Source: Tessaracoccus aquimaris
GTDB lineage: Bacteria; Actinomycetota; Actinomycetes; Propionibacteriales; Propionibacteriaceae
DNA length: 64,000 nucleotides
Assembly (NCBI RefSeq): GCF_001997345.1
Contig: NZ_CP019606.1
Location: 3,782,001 to 3,846,000 of the forward strand
Direction of reading: 5' to 3'
Positions 24,919 to 33,533 of this stretch are shown one piece after another; positions within the stretch are counted from its first letter, which is position 1, and each line of letters opens with the position of its first letter. The position numbers and the translations under genes were made by a program. Under the pieces are notes generated by a model that was not told the DNA's origin, made no database searches, and saw only the letters and a program-made list of their open reading frames with translations.

Positions 24919-25756
24919 CCGCAAGAGGTCCGTGCTGCGCGGCCAGCTGCGCTACCTGCCAGTGCACATCCTGCTGATCCTCGGCGGCATGGTGATGCTG
25001 TTCCCGTTCGTCTGGCAGGTGCTGATGTCGCTGTCGACGAACGCGGAGATCCAGTCGGTGCCCCCGCAGTTCATCCCCGGGACCTTCCGGTGGGAGAACT
25101 ACGTCGAGGTGTTCCAGAAGCTGCCGTTCCTGCAGCAGTTCGGGACCTCGCTGCTGATCACGGTCGCCAGGACGCTCGGCCAACTGGTCTTCTGCGCGCT
25201 GGCCGGCTACGCCTTCGCCAGGATGCAGTTCCGTGGCCGCAACCTGCTGTTCGGGATGCTGCTCGCGATCCTGATGATCCCCGGTCAGGCCTACCTGATC
25301 CCGCAGTACCAGATCGTCAAGTCATTCGGCCTGCTCGAGACCGCCGCGGGCGTCGTCCTGCCCGGCCTGTTCTCGGCCTTCGGGACGTTCCTGATGCGCC
25401 AGGCGTTCATGTCGATGCCCAAGGAGCTGGAGGAGGCGGCCCGTCTCGACGGCTGCAACCCGTGGCAGACGTTCTGGAGGGTGATGCTCCCGCTCGCAAA
25501 GCCCAGCCTGTTCGCGGTGGCGATCGTCACGGTGCTGTGGAGTTGGAACGACCTGCTGTGGCCGCTGATCGTGACCACCCGCGAGGAGAACATGCCGATC
25601 AGTGTCGGCATCGCGACCCTCGCAGGCCAGTACTCCAGCGACTACGCCGTCATGATGGCGGCCTCGGTGATGGCCATGGCCCCGATCTTCGTGCTGTTCT
25701 TCTCGATGCAGAAGCGCGTCATCGAGGGCCTGGCAAGCTCCGGCCTCAAGGGCTGA
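24911..25756 (+). CDS. carbohydrate ABC transporter permease (MalG type)
   Basis: A 281-residue permease with six helices and the coupling motif EEAARLDGCNPWQTFWRVMLPL. Its ATG lies inside the preceding gene, an 8-base overlap that couples translation. The C-terminus ends GLASSGLKG as in most MalG-like proteins. It is the last gene of the operon; a hairpin terminator follows. Confidence 0.93.
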   Translation: MSDRKRSVLRGQLRYLPVHILLILGGMVMLFPFVWQVLMSLSTNAEIQSVPPQFIPGTFRWENYVEVFQKLPFLQQFGTSLLITVARTLGQLVFCALAGYAFARMQFRGRNLLFGMLLAILMIPGQAYLIPQYQIVKSFGLLETAAGVVLPGLFSAFGTFLMRQAFMSMPKELEEAARLDGCNPWQTFWRVMLPLAKPSLFAVAIVTVLWSWNDLLWPLIVTTREENMPISVGIATLAGQYSSDYAVMMAASVMAMAPIFVLFFSMQKRVIEGLASSGLKG

Positions 25757-25770
25757 CCCCCCGAGCGCCA

Positions 25771-25800
25771 CGAGCCCGGTCCCTTCGTGGGCCGGGCTCG
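25771..25800 (+). terminator. terminator of the first sugar operon
   Basis: CGAGCCCGG (25771-25779) pairs with CCGGGCTCG (25792-25800), with extra pairs inside the loop, followed by CTTCGTGTTG. Confidence 0.7.
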
Positions 25801-25821
25801 CTTCGTGTTGCTGACAAGGCG

Positions 25822-25901
25822 TTGAGCAGTAGTTGGGGTTCGATGAGTCCCGCGCCCAGCGTCGGCGTCAACCTCGGCGACGAGAACAGGTGACTTCTCA
25901 T
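25822..25901 (+). repeat. 80-bp palindromic element, degenerate copy B
   Basis: It begins TTGAGCAGTAGTTGG and carries CGACGAG at the same internal position (57-63) as the reverse complement of copy C. The right terminus has decayed (TTCTCAT in place of TGCTCAA). It lies between a terminator and mgsA. Confidence 0.5.
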
Positions 25902-25969
25902 TGCCAGGCCGCCGCCGGGCGGGCGAATCGTCGGCCTACGATTGCCTCATTCCCGACGGGAGGCACCTC

Positions 25970-26410
25970 ATGGCGTCCATCGCGCACAACATCGCCCTCG
26001 TGGCCCACGACAACAAGAAGGCCGAGCTGTTGAGCTGGGCGGCCTTCAACCGCGGCACCCTCAGCGCCCACCGGCTGTTCGCCACCGGGACGACGGGAAC
26101 GATGCTCGAGTACGAACTCGGGCTGCCCGTCACCCGGCTGCTCTCCGGCCCGGTCGGCGGCGACCAACAGATCGGCGCCATGATCGCCGAGGGCCGGATC
26201 GACACGCTGATCTTCTTCTGGGACCCCCTCGAGCCGCAGCCCCACGATCCCGACGTGAAGGCGCTGCTGCGGATCGGGGCGGTCTGGAACGTCCCGATGG
26301 CGTGCAACACGGCCACGGCGGACCTGCTGATCTCCTCGCCGCTGCTCGGCCAGGAGTGGGCCAACCGGCCAGACATCACGCCGCGGGACTGGGAGCCCGA
26401 CGTCGGCTGA
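25970..26410 (+). CDS. mgsA: methylglyoxal synthase
   Basis: A 146-residue enzyme that converts dihydroxyacetone phosphate to methylglyoxal and phosphate, a bypass of lower glycolysis when sugar phosphates pile up. Recognisable segments are [44 protein letters not shown] with the catalytic aspartate, [20 protein letters not shown] with the phosphate-contacting histidine, and [13 protein letters not shown]. The length is standard. GGGAGG precedes the ATG, and TACGAT about 28 bases upstream could be the -10 box. Its position right after a sugar uptake operon fits a role in sugar-phosphate relief. Confidence 0.95.
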   Translation: MASIAHNIALVAHDNKKAELLSWAAFNRGTLSAHRLFATGTTGTMLEYELGLPVTRLLSGPVGGDQQIGAMIAEGRIDTLIFFWDPLEPQPHDPDVKALLRIGAVWNVPMACNTATADLLISSPLLGQEWANRPDITPRDWEPDVG

Positions 26411-26425
26411 CGAGATCGTCGCGGC

Positions 26426-27595
26426 TCAGGACAGCTTGCGCAGCGCCAACTCGGCGAGCAGGCGCGCGCCGTCGTCGAGGACCGAGTCGTCGAAGCGTGC
26501 GTACGCCGAGTGGTTGAACGGGGCCGTGTCGGGGTCCAGGTCGGGCGGGCAGGCCGACAGGCCAATGAAGCAGCCGGGTGCGACCTCGAGCAGCCGGGAG
26601 AAGTCCTCTGCGCCGGCGAGCGGGTGCCTCCAGCGCTCGTGACGCTCCGCGCCGAACAGGTCGGCGACCGTGTCGGCCACGACGTCCGACTCGACCTCGT
26701 CGTTGATCGTCACCGGATACTGCTCAAGCAACGAGAACTCGCCCGTGACGCCGTGCGCCGCGGCGATGCCCTCGACCACCTGGGGGATCGTCTCGATCAG
26801 CTTGTTGCGCGCCGCGTGCGAGAACGTCCGCAGCGTTGCCTCCAGCCGTGCGTCCTCCGGGATCACGTTGTTGATGGTGCCCCCCTGTAGCAGCCCGACG
26901 GTGACCACCACGGGGTCCTGCACGTCGAAGCGGCGCGTCACCATCGTCTGCAGGGCGGTGGTGATCTCGGCGATGGCCGGGATCGGGTCGGCGGCGCGCT
27001 GGGGCGTCGAGCCGTGCCCGCCCCGGCCGACGACGCGGACCTTCGCCACGTCGGAACTGGCCATCACGGTGCCCGGCTTGGTGGAGAAGGTGCCGCAGGC
27101 GTCGAGCGCCGACCACACGTGGATCGCGTAGACCCAGTCGGGCCGCGAGCCCGCCACGTCGAGTAGCCCTTCCTCGAGCATGTACCTCGCCCCGTCGACG
27201 CCCTCCTCGCCGGGCTGGAACATGAAGATCACGTCGCCAGCCAGGTCCTCGCGTCGGGCGCAGAGTTCGTGCGCGGCGCCGACCAGCATCGACATGTGCA
27301 GGTCGTGGCCGCACGCGTGCATGTTGCCGTTGGTCGACGCGTAGTCGAGGCCCGTGAGTTCCTCGACAGGCAGCGCGTCCATGTCCTCGCGCAGCAGCAC
27401 CACTGGCCGCTTGCCCTCGGTCGGCCTGCCGCCGCGCAGCACCCCGACCACCGACGTCACGCTGGTGCCGAGCGTGATCTCCAGCGGCAGCCCCTCGAGC
27501 GCCTCCAGCACCCGGGCCTGGGTCTGCGGGAGCTGCAGCCCGACCTCGGGGATCTGGTGGAGTTCACGGCGGAGGGCGACGAGATCGATGGTCAT
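26426..27595 (-). CDS. M20 family amidohydrolase (N-acyl amino acid type)
   Basis: A 389-residue zinc peptidase-like enzyme. HACGHDLHMSMLVGAAH carries the first metal ligands, FMFQPGEEGVDGARYMLEEG the catalytic glutamate region, VRVVGRGGHGSTPQ the dimerisation-domain start, and GAEDFSRLLE the last ligand region. Close relatives remove acyl groups from amino acids (hippurate hydrolase, N-acetyl amino acid deacetylase). No signal peptide is seen. TAGACA lies six bases before the ATG. Confidence 0.9.
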   Translation of the reverse strand: MTIDLVALRRELHQIPEVGLQLPQTQARVLEALEGLPLEITLGTSVTSVVGVLRGGRPTEGKRPVVLLREDMDALPVEELTGLDYASTNGNMHACGHDLHMSMLVGAAHELCARREDLAGDVIFMFQPGEEGVDGARYMLEEGLLDVAGSRPDWVYAIHVWSALDACGTFSTKPGTVMASSDVAKVRVVGRGGHGSTPQRAADPIPAIAEITTALQTMVTRRFDVQDPVVVTVGLLQGGTINNVIPEDARLEATLRTFSHAARNKLIETIPQVVEGIAAAHGVTGEFSLLEQYPVTINDEVESDVVADTVADLFGAERHERWRHPLAGAEDFSRLLEVAPGCFIGLSACPPDLDPDTAPFNHSAYARFDDSVLDDGARLLAELALRKLS

Positions 27596-27601
27596 GGTCC
27601 T

Positions 27602-27607
27602 TGTCTA
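27602..27607 (-). promoter_or_regulatory. possible -10 box TAGACA before the M20 gene
   Basis: Six bases separate it from the ATG at 27595; the last base departs from TANNNT, so this is weaker than the other leaderless candidates. Confidence 0.3.
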
Positions 27608-27654
27608 CCGCATGCGCGTCTCCCTGCGCTGCCCACCCTTGCGAAGCGGGACGC

Positions 27655-28233
27655 TCAGGCGGCGAAACCCGGGTCGCGTCCGGTCCAGGCGACCAGCCTC
27701 TCGTAGGGGCCCGCGTCGGGCCCCGTCTCGACGACCTGGTCGAACGGGATGCCTTCGCCGCGCCGCTCCGCGGGCACCATCGCCTGATAGCCCGGCAAGG
27801 TCGCGACGGCGAGGGTCGGGTCGAGGTCCTCGGCGCGACCGGTGGCGACGGCGAGGTCCCAGGCGTGCACTGTCAACTCACCGATGTACGACGCGGCCGC
27901 CGAGGCTCCGTCGGCCTTGCCCCACGGGAGCTCGACCTCGCGGGTCATGGACGAGTCGTCGGCGAGGATCGCGTCGGTCAGACGCCGTCCCTCCGCCCAA
28001 TCGGCGGGCCAGTCGCGGCTCGGGATCGACTGCGGCACGGACCAGAACGGCTCGCCCGCGAGCACAGCGCCGATGCGCCGCACCACCGCTTGGACGTGGT
28101 CGATCAGTTGGCCGACGGTGTAGTCCGCGCAGGGGGTCGGACGATCCGCGTCCGAGGGGTCGGTGGTCGCGATCAGATCTCCCATCTGGTCGAGGGCCTT
28201 GGCAAGCGGCGGGCGGGGGTCGAATCCGGTCAT
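27655..28233 (-). CDS. TIGR03086 family DinB-like metal-binding protein
   Basis: A 192-residue protein of the mycothiol-dependent maleylpyruvate isomerase N-terminal type. PTPCADYTVGQLIDHVQAVV and YIGELTVHAWDLAVATGR carry the two histidine motifs that bind a divalent metal in this family. Members are typical of mycothiol-producing actinobacteria and probably act as thiol transferases, but the substrate is unknown. It is divergent from the WYL regulator gene, 98 bases apart, and may be its target. Confidence 0.85.
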   Translation of the reverse strand: MTGFDPRPPLAKALDQMGDLIATTDPSDADRPTPCADYTVGQLIDHVQAVVRRIGAVLAGEPFWSVPQSIPSRDWPADWAEGRRLTDAILADDSSMTREVELPWGKADGASAAASYIGELTVHAWDLAVATGRAEDLDPTLAVATLPGYQAMVPAERRGEGIPFDQVVETGPDAGPYERLVAWTGRDPGFAA

Positions 28234-28319
28234 CAGGTCTCCTCTGTCTGGCCGCCCCGATGGGCGGCATGGGACAAGTCAATCGGTCAAACATGTCATC
28301 TTCTGTCATGTTTTTCGGG

Positions 28320-28325
28320 CACATT
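28320..28325 (+). promoter_or_regulatory. -10 box CACATT for leaderless WYL regulator mRNA
   Basis: CACATT lies six bases before the ATG at 28332 in an AT-richer stretch shared with the divergent gene. Confidence 0.4.
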
Positions 28326-28331
28326 TGGATC

Positions 28332-29306
28332 ATGCGCGCCGACCGACTCCTCAGACTGCTGACGTTGCTCCAGAGACACCGCCGCGCGACCTCGGCGTGG
28401 CTGGCCGAGCGGCTCGACGTGAGCGTGCGCACCGTGCTGCGCGACATGGAGGCGCTGTCGTCTGCGGGGGTGCCCGTTTACACAGAGCAGGGCCGTGGTG
28501 GGGGCTGCGTGCTGCTCGACTCCTTCACCACGGAGGCTTCGGGTCTGACGACGGGGGAGGCGCAGGCGCTGTTCGCCTGGGCGGGGCGTGAGGCGGCGGC
28601 CGACCTCGGTCTCGGCGCGGAGCTGACGGGGGCGCTGGCGAAGATCGCGGCGACGGCTCCCAAGGTCGCCGTCTCCAGTGCTGAGGCGATGGCCGACCAG
28701 GTGCTTGCCGACCGGCGCAGTTGGTACGGGGCACGCGAGGAGGTACCTGCGCTGCCCGCCCTCCGCCGCGCGCTTGCCGACGGACGGCGGGTCAGGATCG
28801 GATACCGCTCGGCCGAGGCCTCCGAGTCGCGGCTGCGCACGCTCGACCCGATCGGACTGGTCGACAACGCGGGCCGCTGGTACCTCGTCGCGGAGCACCG
28901 CGGCAGGCCGCGGACCTACCGCGTCTCGCGAGTCACCGCCGTCGAGCAGTTGCGCGACCCGGCGCGGCCGCGCAGCGTCGGCCCGGTGCAGGAGGTCTGG
29001 GACCGGCTCCGGGCCAACCTCGAGACGGCCACGGCGCCCACGCCGATCGTCGTCACCGTCGACCCGGCCGAGGCAGGCAGGATGCGCCGACTGCTCTCGA
29101 TGCAACTGGCGACCGGCGCCGCGATCGAGGAGCGGGCCGACCCGGACGGGCGGCTGCGATGGAGCCTCCCCATCCGTCAGGCCGACGTCATCTGCGCGAT
29201 GGCCGTCATGGCGGCCCCAGCGCTGACGCTGATCGAACCGGCGCACCTGCGGGCCGAGGTGGTTGACGCCGCAGCCCGCGCTCTCGAGCACTACGGCTCG
29301 GGTTGA
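28332..29306 (+). CDS. HTH-WYL transcriptional regulator (YafY type)
   Basis: A 324-residue regulator. The N-terminal winged helix reads RLLRLLTLLQRHRRATSAWLAERLDVSVRTVLRDMEAL (key features LL-LQ and S-RTVLRD). The WYL domain sits at about residues 145-220, with RWYLVAEHRGRPRTYRVSRV. WYL domains sense small ligands or nucleic acids. The gene is divergent from the TIGR03086 gene, which it probably controls (inference). It is followed closely by the alarmone synthetase gene, whose own -10 box suggests separate transcription. Confidence 0.9.
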   Translation: MRADRLLRLLTLLQRHRRATSAWLAERLDVSVRTVLRDMEALSSAGVPVYTEQGRGGGCVLLDSFTTEASGLTTGEAQALFAWAGREAAADLGLGAELTGALAKIAATAPKVAVSSAEAMADQVLADRRSWYGAREEVPALPALRRALADGRRVRIGYRSAEASESRLRTLDPIGLVDNAGRWYLVAEHRGRPRTYRVSRVTAVEQLRDPARPRSVGPVQEVWDRLRANLETATAPTPIVVTVDPAEAGRMRRLLSMQLATGAAIEERADPDGRLRWSLPIRQADVICAMAVMAAPALTLIEPAHLRAEVVDAAARALEHYGSG

Positions 29307-29316
29307 TGCGGGTCGG

Positions 29317-29322
29317 CACAAT
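29317..29322 (+). promoter_or_regulatory. -10 box CACAAT for leaderless alarmone-synthetase mRNA
   Basis: CACAAT is six bases upstream of the ATG at 29329, immediately after the WYL regulator stop. Confidence 0.45.
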
Positions 29323-29328
29323 GGGGGA

Positions 29329-30027
29329 ATGGCCGACTCAGACGCACACGTCTCCACCCTGCTTGGCAAGTATGTCGACTCGATCGATCCGGTAGAGGCG
29401 CAGGCGGCGCTGAGGCAGATGCAGGCCGACCTGGCCAGGTTCCGCCTCGAGTACGCGTGCGGCATGGACGAGGTCGCCACCAAGATCAACATCCTGCGCC
29501 AGGAGTTCGACCAGACGCACCAGTACAAGCCCATCGAGCACGTCAAGACCCGGCTGAAGTCGATCGAGTCGCTGCTGGAGAAGGCGACCCGGCTCGGGTG
29601 CAGGCGCGACTTCGACGCCGTCCGCGAGCAGATCCGCGACATCGCGGGCATCCGGGTGGTCTGCACCTTCGTCGAGGACGCCTACCGGGTCGCCGACATG
29701 CTCGTGCGGCAACCCGACATCACGCTGGTCGCCAAGAAGGACTACATCGCCACGCCCAAGCCGAACGGCTACCAGAGCCTCCACCTCATCGTCGAGGTGC
29801 CCGTGTTCCTGTCCGACAGGGCGATCCAGGTGCCGGTCGAGGTGCAGATCCGCACGATCGCGATGGACTTCTGGGCGAGCATCGAGCATCAGATCAAGTA
29901 CAAGTACGAGGGCAATGTGCCAGATCACCTGCGCGAGAGGTTGAAGGACGTCGCAGACTCCGCGTCCTCGCTCGACGCTCAGATGGGGCAGTTGCGCGAC
30001 GAGATCCGCTCGCTCGCCACCGACTGA
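29329..30027 (+). CDS. small alarmone synthetase (GTP pyrophosphokinase family)
   Basis: A 232-residue stand-alone RelA/SpoT synthetase domain. HVKTRLKSIESLLEKATRLG, DIAGIRVVCTFVEDAYRVAD, YIATPKPNGYQSLHLIV and VEVQIRTIAMDFWASIEHQIKYK are the substrate and Mg-binding segments of (p)ppGpp synthetases; the final ones contain the Q-R-T and E-H residues. No hydrolase, TGS or ACT domain is present, so it can only make the alarmone. It resembles RelQ-type proteins in length. Confidence 0.92.
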   Translation: MADSDAHVSTLLGKYVDSIDPVEAQAALRQMQADLARFRLEYACGMDEVATKINILRQEFDQTHQYKPIEHVKTRLKSIESLLEKATRLGCRRDFDAVREQIRDIAGIRVVCTFVEDAYRVADMLVRQPDITLVAKKDYIATPKPNGYQSLHLIVEVPVFLSDRAIQVPVEVQIRTIAMDFWASIEHQIKYKYEGNVPDHLRERLKDVADSASSLDAQMGQLRDEIRSLATD

Positions 30028-30093
30028 CAACGGTCGCGGCGGCGCCGCCCGGTGATGGACGGGGCCTCGCACGCCCCGGACCGCCCTTCTGGT

Positions 30094-30120
30094 AATCTGA
30101 TATCAATTAGATATCAGATT
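30094..30120 (+). promoter_or_regulatory. 27-bp perfect palindrome before the SPFH gene
   Basis: AATCTGATATC and GATATCAGATT are exact inverted repeats around AATTA. The block abuts the AGGAGG ribosome binding site, so it covers the promoter or the first bases of the message. It contains two TGATATC-like half-sites of the kind ribbon-helix-helix proteins bind; the next gene but one encodes such a protein. Confidence 0.6.
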
Positions 30121-30131
30121 AGGAGGGTGTG

Positions 30132-31106
30132 ATGACCCAGAATCCGGTTCCCGTCGACGAGTCTTCGGTCGGGGGTGACGCCGCCGGGCGACCGGTGGGT
30201 CACGCAGGCACGCGCGTCAACATCGAGGAGCGCAAGGCGTGGTCGATGTCGGGCGGCCTCGCGCTGCTGATCACCTTGGCGCTGGTGGTGTTCAGCGTCT
30301 GGGCCGTCGTCGTGTTCGCGATGGAGGCGGAGGCGGGCGGCGCACCGAACGGGTGGCTGCTCACGGGCGGGATCGTCGCCTTCGTGGTTGCCAACGTGAT
30401 GCTCAGTTCCCTGACGGTGGTCTCGCCCGGCGACACGAAGGTCACCCAGTTCTTCGGTCGCTACCTCGGCACCATCCGCAAGCAGGGCCTGCTGCTCACC
30501 GTCCCGCTGACCACCAAGAAGAAGGTCTCGGTCAAGGTCCGCAACTTCGAGACCAACGAACTGAAGGTCAACGACGCCGACGGCAACCCCGTCAACATCG
30601 CGGCGATCGTGGTGTGGCAGGTCGCAGACACGGCCAAGTCCGTGTTCGCCGTCGAGGCATACGAGAACTTCGTGACCGTGCAGGCCGAGTCGGCGCTGCG
30701 CCACGTCGCGTCGTCGCACCCTTACGACTTCGCCGACGCCGGGGAGGAGAGCCTGCGCGGCTCGACCGACACCGTCTCGCGGGAGTTGTCGGAGGAGGTC
30801 GCGGCCAGGATAGCGATCGCAGGACTCGAGGTCGTCGAGACCCGCATCTCCTCGCTCGCCTACGCCCCCGAGATCGCCCACGCGATGCTGCAGCGCCAGC
30901 AGGCCTCCGCCGTGCTCGCGGCCCGCAGCAAGATCGTCGAGGGCGCCGTCGGGATGGTCGAGCAGGCGCTCGCCCGCCTCGAGGAGGACGACGTCGTTCA
31001 GTTGGATGACGAGCGGAAGGCCGCGATGGTGTCTAACCTGCTTGTCGTGCTGTGTTCCGATTCCCGCTCGACCCCCGTCATCAACACCGGGACCCTTTAC
31101 GGCTGA
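30132..31106 (+). CDS. SPFH/Band 7 domain membrane protein
   Basis: A 324-residue protein with two membrane helices at about residues 40-100 ([21 protein letters not shown] and [14 protein letters not shown] region). An SPFH domain follows: [59 protein letters not shown]-terminal coiled coil contains [24 protein letters not shown] proteins form ring- or cage-like scaffolds in the membrane. AGGAGG precedes the ATG by five bases; a GTG one codon earlier is possible. The stop overlaps the next start by one base (TGATG). Confidence 0.9.
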   Translation: MTQNPVPVDESSVGGDAAGRPVGHAGTRVNIEERKAWSMSGGLALLITLALVVFSVWAVVVFAMEAEAGGAPNGWLLTGGIVAFVVANVMLSSLTVVSPGDTKVTQFFGRYLGTIRKQGLLLTVPLTTKKKVSVKVRNFETNELKVNDADGNPVNIAAIVVWQVADTAKSVFAVEAYENFVTVQAESALRHVASSHPYDFADAGEESLRGSTDTVSRELSEEVAARIAIAGLEVVETRISSLAYAPEIAHAMLQRQQASAVLAARSKIVEGAVGMVEQALARLEEDDVVQLDDERKAAMVSNLLVVLCSDSRSTPVINTGTLYG

Positions 31107-31357
31107 TGAGCGACGTGGACGACGCCGCGTCACCTGGGGACGCGCCGCGGCAGGGGAGGGACCGCAAGTCCGTCCTGCTGCGGCTCGACCCTGCCGTGCA
31201 CGAGGCGCTCGCCAAGTGGGCCGCCGACGACCTGCGCAGCGTCAACGCCCACATCGAGATGCTGCTTCGGGACGCGCTGAAGAAGTCGGGCCGCGGGGTG
31301 AAGGCGGCCCCGATCCGTCGCCCCGGGCGCCCGCCGAGGGACGAAACGAACCCCTAG
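31106..31357 (+). CDS. Arc/ribbon-helix-helix DNA-binding protein
   Basis: An 83-residue protein. The core KSVLLRLDPAVHEALAKWAADDLRSVNAHIEMLLRDAL (key pattern: a short strand, two helices, SVNAHIE) is a ribbon-helix-helix fold of the Arc/MetJ type, followed by a basic C-terminus (RRPGRPP, an AT-hook-like motif). Its start overlaps the SPFH stop, so the two are made together. It is the obvious candidate to bind the palindrome in front of the SPFH gene and repress the pair; this is inference. Confidence 0.83.
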   Translation: MSDVDDAASPGDAPRQGRDRKSVLLRLDPAVHEALAKWAADDLRSVNAHIEMLLRDALKKSGRGVKAAPIRRPGRPPRDETNP

Positions 31358-31426
31358 CGCGGGCTCCATCCCGAGAGGCGACCGCTCGGGTGCCGAGCGT
31401 CGTCGGTGCGCGTGCCGGGCGGTTCC

Positions 31427-31506
31427 TTGAGCATGTTTGGTTGCTCGTTTCCGATTTCGTCGCTCTTGAACGTTCAACTCCGCAACGAGTTACCAAACAT
31501 GCTCAA
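31427..31506 (+). repeat. 80-bp palindromic element, copy A
   Basis: The ends TTGAGCATGTTTGGT and ACCAAACATGCTCAA are exact inverted repeats; the arms extend to 23 bases with two mismatches (…CTCGTT / AACGAG…). TGAACGTTCA stands at internal positions 41-50. It lies between the ribbon-helix-helix gene and the aminotransferase gene. Confidence 0.75.
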
Positions 31507-31572
31507 CGTCCACCCAGCCGGCGCCATGGACGTACCCCGGGTGGTCGGGCGGGTCGTGCCAGACTCGCACCC

Positions 31573-32727
31573 ATGACGCCAGCCCCGACGGCCGCGGTGA
31601 CGCGGCTCCAGCCCTTCGGCGCGACGATCTTCGCCGAGATCACCGAGTTGGCGCGGTCCCATGACGCCGTCAACCTCGGCCAAGGCTTTCCCGACTGGGA
31701 CGGCCCCGCCGCGATGCTGGAGGTCGCCCGGGAGCAGATCGCCACGGGGAACAACCAGTACCCGCCTGCCCGAGGGTTCGCCGACCTGCGCGCCGCCATC
31801 TGCGAGGACAGGGCCACCAACTACGGCCTCGAGTACTGCCCCCTCAGCGAGACCCTCGTCACCGTCGGTGCGACCGAGGCGATCGCGGCCACCATGCTCG
31901 GCCTGGTCGAGCCGGGCAGCGAGGTCATCCTGATCGAGCCCTACTACGACTCCTATGCCGCCGCCGTCGCGCTGGCCGGTGCGACACGGGTGAGCGTGCC
32001 GCTGGTGCGCGACGCGGCCGGGTTCGTGCTCGACGTCGACGCCCTCCGCGCCGCCGTCACGGACCGGACGGCCATGATCGTCGTCAATTCGCCCCACAAC
32101 CCGACAGGGCACGTCTTCGGCCCAGACGAGTTGGGCGCGATCGCCGAACTGGCGGTGGAGCGGGACCTGATCGTGCTCGCCGACGAGGTCTACGAGCGCC
32201 TGACCTTCGACGCGCCGCATCTCCCCATCGCCGGCCTCCCCGGCATGGCGGGCCGCACCGTCACCGTCTCCAGCGCGGGTAAGACCTTCAACGTGACCGG
32301 CTGGAAGATCGGGTGGGCGCTCGCAAGCCAACCACTCCTCGACGGCGTCCTCGCGGCAAAGCAGTTCCTCACCTTCGTCGGCGGCGGACCCTTCCAACCC
32401 GCCGTCGCCCACGCGCTGCGTCACGAGCGGGCCTGGGTCGCCGACCTCCAGGACGACCTGCGCCGCAAGCGCGACCTGCTGACCACCGCGCTGTCAGAGG
32501 CCGGGCTGGCGCCATTCCGCAGCGAGGGCACCTACTTCGTGTGCGCCCGGGTCGACGGCGAGGACGCGGCGCGCTGGTGCCGCGACCTGCCCGCGGCCAA
32601 GGGGGTCGCGGCGATCCCCGTCACGGCCTTCGTCGACCACGAGGAGCCGTGGCGCGACGTCGCCCGGTTCGCGTTCTGCAAACGTGACGAGGTCCTCGAC
32701 GAGGGTGTCCGCCGGCTCAGGGGATGA
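31573..32727 (+). CDS. class I/II PLP-dependent aminotransferase
   Basis: A 384-residue fold-type I aminotransferase. VNLGQGFPDWDGP, NNQYPPARGFADLRAAI, VNSPHNPTGHVF, VLADEVYERLTF and SSAGKTFNVTGWKIGW with the PLP lysine place it in the YbdL/DapC/kynurenine aminotransferase branch. Its substrate may be methionine, kynurenine or N-succinyl-diaminopimelate precursors; I cannot decide. The chosen ATG starts right before the conserved N-terminus. The 3' end overlaps the end of the convergent nitrilase-family gene by 11 bases. YbdL-type aminotransferases and nitrilase-family omega-amidases often act on the same pathway, so the pairing may be meaningful. Confidence 0.88.
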   Translation: MTPAPTAAVTRLQPFGATIFAEITELARSHDAVNLGQGFPDWDGPAAMLEVAREQIATGNNQYPPARGFADLRAAICEDRATNYGLEYCPLSETLVTVGATEAIAATMLGLVEPGSEVILIEPYYDSYAAAVALAGATRVSVPLVRDAAGFVLDVDALRAAVTDRTAMIVVNSPHNPTGHVFGPDELGAIAELAVERDLIVLADEVYERLTFDAPHLPIAGLPGMAGRTVTVSSAGKTFNVTGWKIGWALASQPLLDGVLAAKQFLTFVGGGPFQPAVAHALRHERAWVADLQDDLRRKRDLLTTALSEAGLAPFRSEGTYFVCARVDGEDAARWCRDLPAAKGVAAIPVTAFVDHEEPWRDVARFAFCKRDEVLDEGVRRLRG

Positions 32728-33487
32728 GGATCGGCAGCGACTCGCGGGCCGCCTCCGCCTCCGCCGGGTCGATGTCGATCACCGCCAACTCGTCAGCCGT
32801 GCCGAGTTCGAGCAGCACCTTGCCGGTCGGGTCGACCACGATCGAGTGCCCGACGCCGGTGGGCAGCGCCCGCACCTCCGGGTCGCCTGAGGCCGACTGA
32901 TCGACCGCGACGACGAAGGCCGTCGAGTCCATCCCGCGGGCGGTCGCCAGCGATCGCCACTGGTGGATCTTGTGCGGCCCCGGCGCCCAGGCGGCCGACA
33001 CGAGGATGACGCTCGCGCCCTCCCTTGCCAGGGACTGGAACTGCGCAGGGAAGCGGATGTCGTAGCAGATCGCCAGCCCGACGGTGACCCCCGCGATCTC
33101 GACGGTGGCCAACTCCTCGCCGGGAGCGATCGTGCGCGACTCCCGGTACCCGAGCGCGTCGTAGAGATGGATCTTGTCGTAGCGGGCCTCCGTCGGCCCT
33201 GCCACCAGGAGCGTGTTGCGGACCCGGCCCGAGTCGGCCGTCGTGAACATGCCGACGGCGACGCTCACCCCGTGTCGCGCCGCGATGCCGCGCACCGACT
33301 CCGCCCACGGCCCGTCGAACGGCTCCGCGACCTCGGCGGCGGGACGCGCGAACGAGCACATCGTCGCCTCGGGAAACACCACCAGATCGGCGCCCTCGGC
33401 CGCGGCCCTCACGACGTTGTCCTCGACGAGGTCGAGGTTGGCGAGGGGATCGGTCGTTGCGGAGATCTGGGCCACGGCGATGCGCAT
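32717..33487 (-). CDS. carbon-nitrogen hydrolase (nitrilase superfamily amidase)
   Basis: A 256-residue amidase with the Glu-Lys-Cys triad in VVFPEATMC, ARYDKIHLYDALGY and LAICYDIRFPAQF. The family includes omega-amidases that hydrolyse alpha-ketoglutaramate and alpha-ketosuccinamate, the products of glutamine-type aminotransferases; the convergent neighbour is such an aminotransferase, which fits but is not proof. CATGGT lies six bases before the ATG. Confidence 0.88.
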   Translation of the reverse strand: MRIAVAQISATTDPLANLDLVEDNVVRAAAEGADLVVFPEATMCSFARPAAEVAEPFDGPWAESVRGIAARHGVSVAVGMFTTADSGRVRNTLLVAGPTEARYDKIHLYDALGYRESRTIAPGEELATVEIAGVTVGLAICYDIRFPAQFQSLAREGASVILVSAAWAPGPHKIHQWRSLATARGMDSTAFVVAVDQSASGDPEVRALPTGVGHSIVVDPTGKVLLELGTADELAVIDIDPAEAEAARESLPILIP

Positions 33488-33493
33488 GGCCCC

Positions 33494-33499
33494 ACCATG
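33494..33499 (-). promoter_or_regulatory. possible -10 box CATGGT before the amidase gene
   Basis: On the minus strand CATGGT is followed by six bases and the ATG at 33487. Confidence 0.3.
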
Positions 33500-33533
33500 A
33501 CCGATCGGGCGCGGCCCCGCAAGGGCATGCGGA

